In this document: piece by piece, positions 1 through 4,547 of the stretch
Position numbering within the stretch: the first letter of the stretch is position 1
How the letters are laid out: each line of letters opens with the position of its first letter
NCBI GenBank assembly: GCA_015661095.1
Contig: JACVQI010000197.1
Coordinates: 1 to 5,196 of the forward strand
Direction: 5' to 3'
DNA: 5,196 nt
Source of the DNA: Gammaproteobacteria bacterium
Lineage (GTDB): Bacteria; Pseudomonadota; Gammaproteobacteria; Eutrophobiales; Eutrophobiaceae
The notes under the pieces: generated by a model
Told to the model about the DNA's origin: nothing
The model's input: the letters and a program-made list of their open reading frames with translations, nothing else
Database searches by the model: none
Translations under genes and position numbers: made by a program

Positions 1-51
1 TGCAAGGAAGCAGGCTATCAGCCGCCGACCAATCCAATAACGGCGGTTCAT
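1..51 (-). CDS. possible N-terminus of an unidentified, probably membrane or exported protein (partial)
   Basis: On the minus strand an ATG at 51-49 opens a frame that runs off the left edge and reads MNRRYWIGRRLIACFLA. The arginine-rich start followed by a hydrophobic stretch resembles a signal peptide or first membrane segment. LIAC matches a lipobox, but it lies unusually close to the start. There is no clear ribosome binding site; the bases before the ATG are T-rich. The gene would lie just downstream of the tRNA-Thr gene, in the same direction. A competing reading exists: the plus strand is open from base 1 to a TGA at 112-114 and could be the C-terminal end of another protein running into the tRNA. 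With only 17 codons neither can be confirmed, and no function is assigned. Confidence 0.28.
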   Translation of the reverse strand, partial: MNRRYWIGRRLIACFLA

Positions 52-101
52 GGGATAAAAATAAATGGGACGACGAACACATATAATCTGAATTCTGTAA
101 C

Positions 102-177
102 TGGTGCCGGATGACGGAGTTGAACCGCCGACCATCCGCTTACAAGGCGGGCGCTCTACCAACTGAGCTAATCCGGC
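102..177 (-). tRNA. tRNA-Thr, anticodon UGU
   Basis: Read on the minus strand this is a complete 76-nt cloverleaf. The acceptor arm GCCGGAT pairs with ATCCGGC, followed by A73 and an encoded CCA. The D stem is GCTC/GAGC with loop AGTTGGTA. The anticodon loop is CTTGTAA, giving UGU and so threonine (ACA and other ACN codons). The T arm is GGCGG/CCGTC with loop TTCAACT and one G-T pair. The outermost anticodon-stem pair (27-43) is a C-A mismatch; the other four pairs are sound. The genomically encoded CCA end is typical of Gammaproteobacteria. No intrinsic terminator is visible after the 3' end. Its 3' end faces the left edge, so any element integrated at this tRNA would lie outside the window. 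Confidence 0.95.
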
Positions 178-440
178 AATTGTTTATTTGATCTCCGCGG
201 CTGCCAGGCACGAGGGGCGCTCACCATAAAAGATTCATGTGCCTAATTCAAGCAAGGATTGTTCATCAATACTGTCGTCATAAGGAAAGCTTAAGCGACA
301 TAAGTTCTGTCTGAAATTATTCTGAATAAGCAGAGAATGGCCAATCTGGCGGCTAATTAAGACATCCAGGCGGGGTATTGTTGTATAATACATTTTGTAC
401 CCAGTATTAACTTCAATTCTTATGATTAGTTTATAACCTA

Positions 441-469
441 TTGATTATTAATAATAATTATCATAGAAT
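441..469 (+). promoter_or_regulatory. candidate sigma70 promoter of the receiver-kinase gene
   Basis: TTGATT (441-446) and TAGAAT (464-469) are separated by exactly 17 bases and match the -35 and -10 consensus at 4/6 and 5/6 positions. A start near 476 would give a leader of about 39 nt before the ATG at 515. It is the best-spaced hexamer pair in the upstream region. The isolated TATAAT at 384-389 is a stronger -10 but lacks a -35. This is a prediction by eye in AT-rich DNA, so chance matches are a real risk. Confidence 0.4.
443..462. promoter_or_regulatory. palindromic, Fur-box-like sequence in the promoter spacer
   Basis: The spacer of the candidate promoter contains a perfect 12-bp palindrome, ATTATTAATAAT (444-455). 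The 19 bases 444-462 match the classic Fur box (GATAATGATAATCATTATC) at 14 of 19 positions, best in the right half, ending ATTATC. A repressor bound here would block the promoter. AT-rich DNA produces such matches easily, so this is only a candidate operator. Confidence 0.2.
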
Positions 470-514
470 CTCTTTCTCGAACTGTGATTTCCATATACTG
501 CCAAATTTGCCACC

Positions 515-1780
515 ATGAATATTCTGATTATCGACGACTCAGTTGATTTCAGGGCATTGGTGCGTCTGTATCTGACCAAGGAGCTGGATAATCCCAAAAT
601 CACTGAGTATCAGGTAGAGAAGCTGGGGCGGCCGCCGGATAATTTTGATTGGTCACGCTACGATATCCTGTTGCTGGATTATAAGTTAAGCGAGACAGAG
701 GACGGTCTGGAATGGCTGCAGGCGTACGGTAAAAAGCCAGGCTTTCCACCAACGATCGTGCTAACCGCGGAAGGGGATGAGTACATCGCCGTGAAGGCGG
801 TCAAACTCGGCGCCGCAGACTATATCAATAAAAAGGATATTTCTCCCAAGCGGCTCGCCGATATGGTTAAAAATTCGGCGTCACACAGCCCGCAAAAGCT
901 GCAGGAAGATAAAGCGATTATGGACGAAGCGACTAAAATCATCCAACGCATCAATATCAATAAGGAGGCGCTCCGCAAGGCCGACTCTGATATCGGGTAC
1001 AAGTTCGTAAGGATCATCGGCGAGGGGGCGATGTCGAAGGTTTACCTGGCCGAACGCGTCGCCGATGGTTTGTCGGTGGTACTCAAGGTGCTGGATCTGA
1101 CTAGAATCAAGGACCAATCACTGGTGAAAAGGTTTATCCAGGAGGCTAAACTGATCGCCGCCATACACAGTCCGTTCGTGGTGCATATTTATGAACATGG
1201 TCTGACCGAGACTTATGGCTTTATTGCCATGGAATTTTTTTCGCGTGGCGATTTGAAACAACGTATGGAGTTGCGGATACCCGAGGATGTCGCCATCAAT
1301 TTAATGACACATATTGTCTATGGACTGGATGCCATACACAGTGTCGGTATAGTGCATCGCGACCTGAAACCGGCCAATATCATGTTTCGTGGCGATGACA
1401 GTCTGGCTCTGGCTGATTTTGGTATATCCAAGAAATTGGGGCAGGATCTGGATCTGACGACCGTCGGTCAGGTGTTAGGCACACCCGTTTATATGAGCCC
1501 GGAACAGGGTGCCGGCAAGACGATCGATCATCGCGCGGATCTCTACAGTGCTGGGGTCCTGCTGTATGAATTGCTGACCGGACAGAAACCCTACCAGGCG
1601 AATACGCCCGTGGCCCTGATCTACAAACATATCTATGATGAGATACCGCGGTTACCCCCGGAACTGGGCCGCTACCAACCTATTATTGACAAGGCCATGG
1701 CCAAGGCACCACAGGACCGGTACCAGTCTGCGAAGGAATTCATCGCTGTCTTGGAGGCGGCTGAACGGGGTGAGTTTTAG
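515..1780 (+). CDS. receiver domain-Ser/Thr protein kinase fusion protein
   Basis: This 421-residue soluble signalling protein has a two-component receiver domain followed by a Hanks-type (PknB-like) kinase. The receiver (about 1-120) has the acidic pair D7/D8, phospho-acceptor D55 in LLLDYKL, switch T84, and Y103 with conserved K106. A helical linker of about 40 residues follows. The kinase (about 162-415) is complete in its key motifs: glycine loop GEGAMSKV (169-176), ATP-anchoring K191, helix C E210, catalytic HRDLKPAN (281-288, D283), DFG (301-303), GTPVYMSPE (322-330), D342 and R402. No membrane segment is seen, so it should be cytoplasmic. Presumably phosphorylation of D55 by an unseen histidine kinase controls Ser/Thr kinase activity; that coupling is inference. 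The ATG at 515 is needed to complete the receiver, yet no ribosome binding site precedes it. It is the first gene of a likely unit with the small HTH gene 65 bp downstream. Confidence 0.93.
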   Translation: MNILIIDDSVDFRALVRLYLTKELDNPKITEYQVEKLGRPPDNFDWSRYDILLLDYKLSETEDGLEWLQAYGKKPGFPPTIVLTAEGDEYIAVKAVKLGAADYINKKDISPKRLADMVKNSASHSPQKLQEDKAIMDEATKIIQRININKEALRKADSDIGYKFVRIIGEGAMSKVYLAERVADGLSVVLKVLDLTRIKDQSLVKRFIQEAKLIAAIHSPFVVHIYEHGLTETYGFIAMEFFSRGDLKQRMELRIPEDVAINLMTHIVYGLDAIHSVGIVHRDLKPANIMFRGDDSLALADFGISKKLGQDLDLTTVGQVLGTPVYMSPEQGAGKTIDHRADLYSAGVLLYELLTGQKPYQANTPVALIYKHIYDEIPRLPPELGRYQPIIDKAMAKAPQDRYQSAKEFIAVLEAAERGEF

Positions 1781-1845
1781 ATTGTAATTCGGCTTCATTA
1801 ACCGAGAAACGTCTTACCCACTCTGGTGGATGCCTGCTATCAATC

Positions 1846-2064
1846 ATGAACAATAACCAACCTGAACTTTCCACGCGGGAGATTGAAATCCTCCAGCTTC
1901 TCACCCAGGGCAATCGCACCAGTGAGATCGCGAAACGGCTGGGCCTGAATTTCAAATCTGTGGCGGTAGCCAGCAGGGAGATCAAAACTAAGTTAGGGGC
2001 GGGAACGGTGACAGAACTGGCGATATTGTTACGCCGCTACTATGACCAAAAATCCGGACGGTGA
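1846..2064 (+). CDS. stand-alone LuxR/GerE-type helix-turn-helix protein
   Basis: The 72-residue protein consists almost only of a LuxR-type DNA-binding domain, like the spore regulator GerE and unlike normal LuxR-family response regulators, which carry a receiver in front. The family signature is clear: LSTREIEILQLLTQG (8-22), SEIAKRLGL (26-34), then the recognition helix region and IKTKLG (46-51). At the usual TVKxH positions of the recognition helix it has SVAVA, so the conserved Lys and His are both Ala, and its DNA contacts may differ. The start is the only ATG in frame; its ribosome binding site is not recognisable. It lies 65 bp after the receiver-kinase gene, with no terminator between them. 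The receiver absent here is present in that neighbour, so the pair may be a split regulator, possibly with the kinase phosphorylating this protein (inference). Its stop codon lies within the ribosome binding site of folP. Confidence 0.85.
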   Translation: MNNNQPELSTREIEILQLLTQGNRTSEIAKRLGLNFKSVAVASREIKTKLGAGTVTELAILLRRYYDQKSGR

Positions 2065-2065
2065 T
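2060..2065 (+). promoter_or_regulatory. folP ribosome binding site overlapping the HTH stop codon
   Basis: GGTGAT matches six bases of the Shine-Dalgarno complement (AGGAGGTGATC) and stands 6 nt before the ATG at 2072. It contains the TGA stop (2062-2064) of the HTH gene. This favours 2072 over the in-frame ATG at 2042, which has no such site, and it suggests translational coupling of folP to the regulator. Confidence 0.55.
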
Positions 2066-2071
2066 GACTGC

Positions 2072-2920
2072 ATGGCTGATCTGAATCTTGTCGCAAGTAA
2101 CAGGCCTGACATTATGGGCATCCTGAACGTGACCCCGGACAGCTTTTCCGATGGCGGTGACTTTTACACCACGGAGGTGGCCATCGACCATGGACTACGA
2201 ATGGTGGCTGAGGGCGCGGATATCATCGACGTCGGCGGTGAATCTACCCGGCCCGGCGCGGATCGTATCCCGGCCGAGGAACAGGTCCGGCGTGTCGTAC
2301 CCGTCATCTCCGGGTTGCGAAAACAACTGCCGGACCGGATCACCATCAGCGTCGATACCACTTTGACGGCAGTGGCCAGGGCTGCTTGTGCCGCCGGCGC
2401 CGGCATGATTAACGATATTGCCGCTGGCGAGGATGATGCCGGTATATTGCAACTGGCCGCCGCAAACAATATTCCCATCATTCTGATGCACAAGCAGGGT
2501 ACGCCAGCATCCATGCAGCACAATCCTGCCTATGACGACGTGATAGAGGATATTCGCGCCTATCTGCTCAGCCGGGTCGAGACTGCGATGCAGGCGGGCG
2601 TGAACAAACAAAACCTGATACTGGACCCCGGCTTTGGATTTGGTAAAACTATGGAGCACAACCTGCTGTTACTGGCCAGCCTGGGTCGTTTTGCGGATAC
2701 AGGGTTCCCTATCCTGATTGGAGCCAGCCGCAAAGCATTTTTATCCAGTGTTTGTCAGGTAGAAGACAGGAAGGAGCTGGTCGGCGCATCCAGCGCGACG
2801 ACTGTCATCGGTGTCATGGCTGGAGTCAGGCTGTTCCGGGTCCACGATGTGAAGGAACATCGACAGGCAGCGGATGTGGCGTATGTAGTTAAAAGTGAAA
2901 AGTTAAAAGTAAAAAGTTAA
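2072..2920 (+). CDS. folP: dihydropteroate synthase
   Basis: FolP condenses 6-hydroxymethyl-7,8-dihydropterin pyrophosphate with p-aminobenzoate to 7,8-dihydropteroate in cytoplasmic folate synthesis and is the sulfonamide target. Numbered from the ATG at 2072, the TIM-barrel signatures are MGILNVTPDSFSDGG (15-29), GGESTRPG (55-62), SVDT (93-96), NDI (114-116), LMHKQGTP (138-145), DPGFGFGK (185-192), GASRKAFL (217-224) and RVHDV (256-260). This start gives 282 residues, the length I recall for E. coli FolP, with a good ribosome binding site. An upstream ATG at 2042 would add 10 residues and overlap the HTH gene by 23 nt. The last ten residues (VKSEKLKVKS) are encoded by an AAAAGTN heptamer repeat rather than conserved FolP sequence. 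The usual proteobacterial neighbours ftsH and glmM are absent; folP here follows signalling genes and converges on moaC. Confidence 0.95.
   Translation: MADLNLVASNRPDIMGILNVTPDSFSDGGDFYTTEVAIDHGLRMVAEGADIIDVGGESTRPGADRIPAEEQVRRVVPVISGLRKQLPDRITISVDTTLTAVARAACAAGAGMINDIAAGEDDAGILQLAAANNIPIILMHKQGTPASMQHNPAYDDVIEDIRAYLLSRVETAMQAGVNKQNLILDPGFGFGKTMEHNLLLLASLGRFADTGFPILIGASRKAFLSSVCQVEDRKELVGASSATTVIGVMAGVRLFRVHDVKEHRQAADVAYVVKSEKLKVKS
2891..2918 (+). repeat. four tandem AAAAGTN heptamers at the 3' end of folP
   Basis: Positions 2891-2897, 2898-2904, 2905-2911 and 2912-2918 read AAAAGTG, AAAAGTT, AAAAGTA and AAAAGTT, a clean 7-nt period. The array encodes the lysine-rich FolP tail and starts its TAA stop codon (2918-2920). 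Bases 2895-2918 also form most of the left arm of the larger inverted repeat across the folP-moaC junction. Confidence 0.8.
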
Positions 2921-3012
2921 TAATAAATGGGCTGATTGCAGGTCGGATTGATCTCAGTGAAGCACTTCACAAAATTATTTACCACTTAATCTTTTTATTT
3001 TTTACTTCTCAC
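2895..3012. repeat. imperfect inverted repeat spanning the folP-moaC convergence
   Basis: The left arm (2895-2920) and the right arm (2986-3012, read on the minus strand) match at 23 of 26 positions with one bulged base. The arms enclose 65 bp that contain a small perfect hairpin, GTGAAG-CA-CTTCAC (2957-2970). Each arm supplies the end of a gene: the last residues and stop codon of FolP on the left, and the last codons and stop of MoaC on the right. The symmetry would let transcripts from either side fold, so it may act as a two-way transcription end point. No clean hairpin plus T-tract is present, so a miniature mobile or dispersed repeat is an equally good reading. Confidence 0.6.
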
Positions 3013-3481
3013 GCTTCCACGTACCTGATTTCCCGCCGGACTTCTCGAGTAATCGCACCTGCTCGATAGACATGCCGCGATCAACGGCCTTACACATGTC
3101 ATAAATCGTCAGCAACGCGATCTGTACGGCAGTGAGGGCCTCCATCTCGACGCCGGTCTGGCCGGTGGTTTCTACCTGTGAGCGGCAGTAGACAGTGTTT
3201 TTTTTCGGCTCCGGTTCCAGGGTGATTTCCACATGGGTGAGGGTTAACGGGTGGCATAGGGGAATCAGATCCGCGGTTTTTTTTGCCGCCATGATACCCG
3301 CTACCCTGGCGATGCCCAGGACGTCGCCTTTCTGATGTCCGCCTTTGACAATCAAGTCCAGCGTCTCGGCCTGCATGCGGATGCGGCCCTCGGCGATGGC
3401 CATTCTGCGCGTGGCGGCCTTGGCGCCGACATCGACCATGTGCGCATCACCAGCCTGATTGAAATGTGTCAATTTGCCCAT
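3002..3481 (-). CDS. moaC: cyclic pyranopterin monophosphate synthase
   Basis: MoaC converts the MoaA product, 3',8-cyclo-7,8-dihydro-GTP, into cyclic pyranopterin monophosphate, the first stable intermediate of molybdenum cofactor synthesis. The 159-residue protein aligns end to end with E. coli MoaC (about 161 residues). It starts MGKLTHFNQAGDAHMVDV and has KGDV (51-54), DLIPLCHPL (71-79), TGVEMEALTA (109-118), TIYDMCKAV (125-133) and KSGGKSG (147-153). The active-site residues known for the family, K51, H77, D128 and K131, are all present at the same numbers. The start is supported by the conserved N-terminus; an AGGA lies only 3 nt upstream, closer than usual. The gene is divergent from moaD-moaE and converges on folP, and its last codons and stop lie in the right arm of the inverted repeat. 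No moaA or moaB is in the window. Confidence 0.96.
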   Translation of the reverse strand: MGKLTHFNQAGDAHMVDVGAKAATRRMAIAEGRIRMQAETLDLIVKGGHQKGDVLGIARVAGIMAAKKTADLIPLCHPLTLTHVEITLEPEPKKNTVYCRSQVETTGQTGVEMEALTAVQIALLTIYDMCKAVDRGMSIEQVRLLEKSGGKSGTWKREK

Positions 3482-3583
3482 AAATCCTGGGGTTGTATGT
3501 GTTCAGATAGCCATGCAGTCTCAAGGGATAGCACATATAATACGGATATCTTTGTTGAAAAGCGAAACGAGGTGCAGTAACAG
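3482..3583. promoter_or_regulatory. shared divergent control region of moaC and moaD-moaE
   Basis: These 102 bp lie between two divergent molybdopterin genes and must hold both promoters if each is expressed from here. On the plus strand TATAAT (3536-3541) is a perfect -10, with a start expected near 3548 and a leader of about 36 nt, but no good -35 lies at 16-18 bp, so an activator may be needed. The same A/T core reads TATTAT on the other strand (3542-3537) and could serve moaC. GAGGTG (3569-3574) is a good ribosome binding site for moaD, 9 nt before its ATG. I see no structure resembling the Moco riboswitch. Confidence 0.4.
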
Positions 3584-3817
3584 ATGTCGATCAAGGTTAA
3601 ATATTTTGCCAACCTGCGTGAATTGATCGGGCGTGGCGAAGATACGATTGAATTCCGGGAAGGCATGACGGTGATGGATATCTGGAACATGGTCAAGGGT
3701 AATGTGCATGATTCGACTGCCTACCTGACGGCTCTGAACATGGAGTACACGAACAATAACACAGTCGTCAAGGATGGCGACGAAGTTGCCTTTTTCCCAA
3801 AAGTATCAGGCGGTTAA
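3584..3817 (+). CDS. moaD: molybdopterin synthase small subunit (sulfur carrier)
   Basis: MoaD is the ubiquitin-fold sulfur carrier of molybdopterin synthase. Its C-terminal glycine is adenylated by MoeB, converted to a thiocarboxylate, and donates sulfur to cyclic pyranopterin monophosphate in complex with MoaE. The 77-residue length is normal (E. coli 81). The beta-grasp start KVKYFANLRELIG (4-16) and end DGDEVAFFPKVSGG (64-77) are typical, with the essential Gly-Gly intact at the C-terminus. A good ribosome binding site (GAGGTG, 3569-3574) supports the start. The stop codon directly abuts the moaE ATG with no spacing, and the codons for the last residues also form the moaE ribosome binding site (AGGCGG, 3808-3813), so the two are translated as a pair. 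MoaD itself is intact although its partner is broken. Confidence 0.93.
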   Translation: MSIKVKYFANLRELIGRGEDTIEFREGMTVMDIWNMVKGNVHDSTAYLTALNMEYTNNNTVVKDGDEVAFFPKVSGG

Positions 3818-4344
3818 ATGAAGATAGAGCTTCGGGATAAGCCTTTCAATCCCTATGCCGAGTTAACCGCATATCAGGCAGCCATGGACTGTTGCGGAAA
3901 ATATGGGGCCACCGCCAGCTTTGTCGGCAGCATGCGGGATTTCAACGAGGGCGACCGTATCGAAGGCCTGATACTGGAATTTTATCCGGGCATGACGGAG
4001 AAGCACTTGAGCGCGATTTGTCAGCAGGCCCAACAACGGTGGTCGTTGCTAGAGACGTTGGTGATCCATCGGGTTGGCCAGATTGATATAGGCGAACCGA
4101 TCGTCCTGGTCGCCGTCTGGTCCGGGCACCGGGGATCCATCGGGTTGGCCAGATTGATATAGGCGAACCGATCGTCCTGGTCGCCGTCTGGTCCGGGCAC
4201 CGGGGTGACGCCTTCGACGCCTGCCGCTATATCATGGAGGATCTGAAGCACACAGCGCCATTCTGGAAGAAGGAGAAACTGGAAACCGGTGAGCGCTGGG
4301 TGGAAAAAAACTCCGACGGCTATACGGTGAAATCGTCGAATTAA
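3818..4344 (+). pseudogene. moaE: molybdopterin synthase catalytic subunit, frameshifted by a 71-bp tandem duplication
   Basis: MoaE is the large subunit of molybdopterin synthase. It binds cyclic pyranopterin monophosphate and uses the MoaD thiocarboxylate to make the dithiolene. The frame from 3818 stays native through WSGHRG (residues 101-106; R40, H104 and R105 correspond to E. coli R39, H103 and R104). It then runs into a second copy of bases 4063-4133, reads eight foreign residues and stops at TAG 4160-4162, giving 114 residues. The real C-terminus continues in another frame after the second copy: DAFDACRYIMEDLKH, then APFWKKE, ending VKSSN and TAA at 4342-4344. Removing one copy gives 151 residues (E. 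coli 150), including K120 and K127, equivalents of catalytic K119 and K126. The truncated product lacks both and should be inactive. The lost part shows no other damage, so the change is recent, reversible or an assembly error. It follows moaD directly. Confidence 0.9.
4063..4204 (+). repeat. exact 71-bp tandem duplication inside moaE
   Basis: Copy 1 is 4063-4133 and copy 2 is 4134-4204, identical throughout; the match extends one further base (4134 and 4205 are both G). The unit starts GATCCATCGGG and ends GGGCACCGGG. Because 71 is not a multiple of three, the second copy shifts the moaE frame. Only one base of identity is shared at the junction, so simple slippage between pre-existing repeats does not explain it. 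Confidence 0.97.
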
Positions 4345-4350
4345 TTTTAT

Positions 4351-4384
4351 ATAAACAGACTGATATTTCTCAGCCTGTTTATTT
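4351..4384 (+). terminator. rho-independent terminator after moaE
   Basis: ATAAACAGACTGA (4351-4363) pairs with TCAGCCTGTTTAT (4370-4382) around a six-base loop, TATTTC. Twelve of 13 pairs form, with one A-C mismatch. The right arm ends in a T-rich run (TTTATTT, 4378-4384). It begins 6 bp after the original moaE stop codon, as expected for the end of a moaD-moaE transcript. The insertion sequence starts 16 bp further on, so the terminator also shields it from moa transcription. Confidence 0.8.
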
Positions 4385-4477
4385 CAATCGACACTGACCC
4401 TGAGACATCCCCTCGAATTTAAATAAAAAGTGGATCAAAAACAATCAGTTAAGAAAAGAATGCACTGAATAAGTGAA

Positions 4478-4547
4478 CCTGCATGGTGTTCGCCGATCAG
4501 ATCGAAAGACGAATTACGAAACGATCGGGAGAAACTCACCATGCAGG
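4478..4547 (+). promoter_or_regulatory. fold-back inverted repeat covering the transposase start
   Basis: CCTGCATGGTG (4478-4488) is the exact reverse complement of CACCATGCAGG (4537-4547), which contains the first-copy ATG (4541). The same 11 bases recur at 4566-4576 around the actual transposase ATG (4570). A transcript entering from outside the element would contain both arms and could hide a start codon in an 11-bp stem; one starting inside, after the left arm, would not. IS10 has the same arrangement and uses it to block translation of read-through transcripts. Here the role is inferred from position and symmetry. Confidence 0.55.

Larger units (their letters stand above)
178..514. other. 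gene-free region between tRNA-Thr and the receiver-kinase gene
   Basis: I see no convincing coding frame or RNA gene here. It separates two divergent units: tRNA-Thr reading left and the receiver-kinase gene reading right. Composition becomes very AT-rich after about 400. It contains a good sigma70-like promoter (441-469), a second isolated -10-like TATAAT at 384-389 without a convincing -35, a GCTTAAGC palindrome at 289-296 and weak hairpin potential around 273-300. A promoter for the tRNA on the minus strand should lie in the first 100 bases, but I could not pick out a clear one. Confidence 0.6.

Noticed and set aside
22..46. CCGCCG...CGGCGG hairpin after the tRNA as its terminator
   Set aside because: The six-base stem has a 13-base loop and no T-tract in the tRNA's direction, and it lies about 55 bp downstream, so a terminator call is not supported.
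506..517. GCCACCATG before the receiver-kinase gene resembles a eukaryotic Kozak start
   Set aside because: The protein, gene spacing and neighbours are clearly bacterial; the match is coincidence.
820..1117. Two overlapping minus-strand open frames inside the receiver-kinase gene
   Set aside because: They are antisense to a strongly conserved coding region, lack recognisable motifs and ribosome binding sites, and are explained by codon composition.
2164..2659. Long minus-strand open frames (up to 154 codons) opposite folP
   Set aside because: FolP motifs are continuous on the plus strand across the whole interval; the antisense proteins resemble nothing and look like shadow frames.
3335..3580. 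Plus-strand 81-codon frame overlapping moaC
   Set aside because: It is antisense to the conserved N-terminal half of MoaC and runs into the control region; no ribosome binding site or family resemblance.
3482..3583. Molybdenum cofactor riboswitch upstream of moaC or moaD
   Set aside because: The interval is only 102 bp for two divergent genes, and I could not find the stacked helices expected of that element.
4121..4140. Programmed -1 frameshift at the GGGG run where the moaE copies join
   Set aside because: A -1 shift would restore the reading frame but would give MoaE with a 24-residue repeated insert; there is no proper slippery heptamer or stimulatory structure that I can see, and duplication damage is simpler.
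4063..4204. Short CRISPR-like array (two repeats)
   Set aside because: The copies are directly abutting with no spacer, and the unit is coding sequence of moaE.
4021..4251. Minus-strand 76-codon frame with an internally repeated peptide
   Set aside because: The repeat in the peptide is only the antisense of the 71-bp moaE duplication; it is not a repeat protein.
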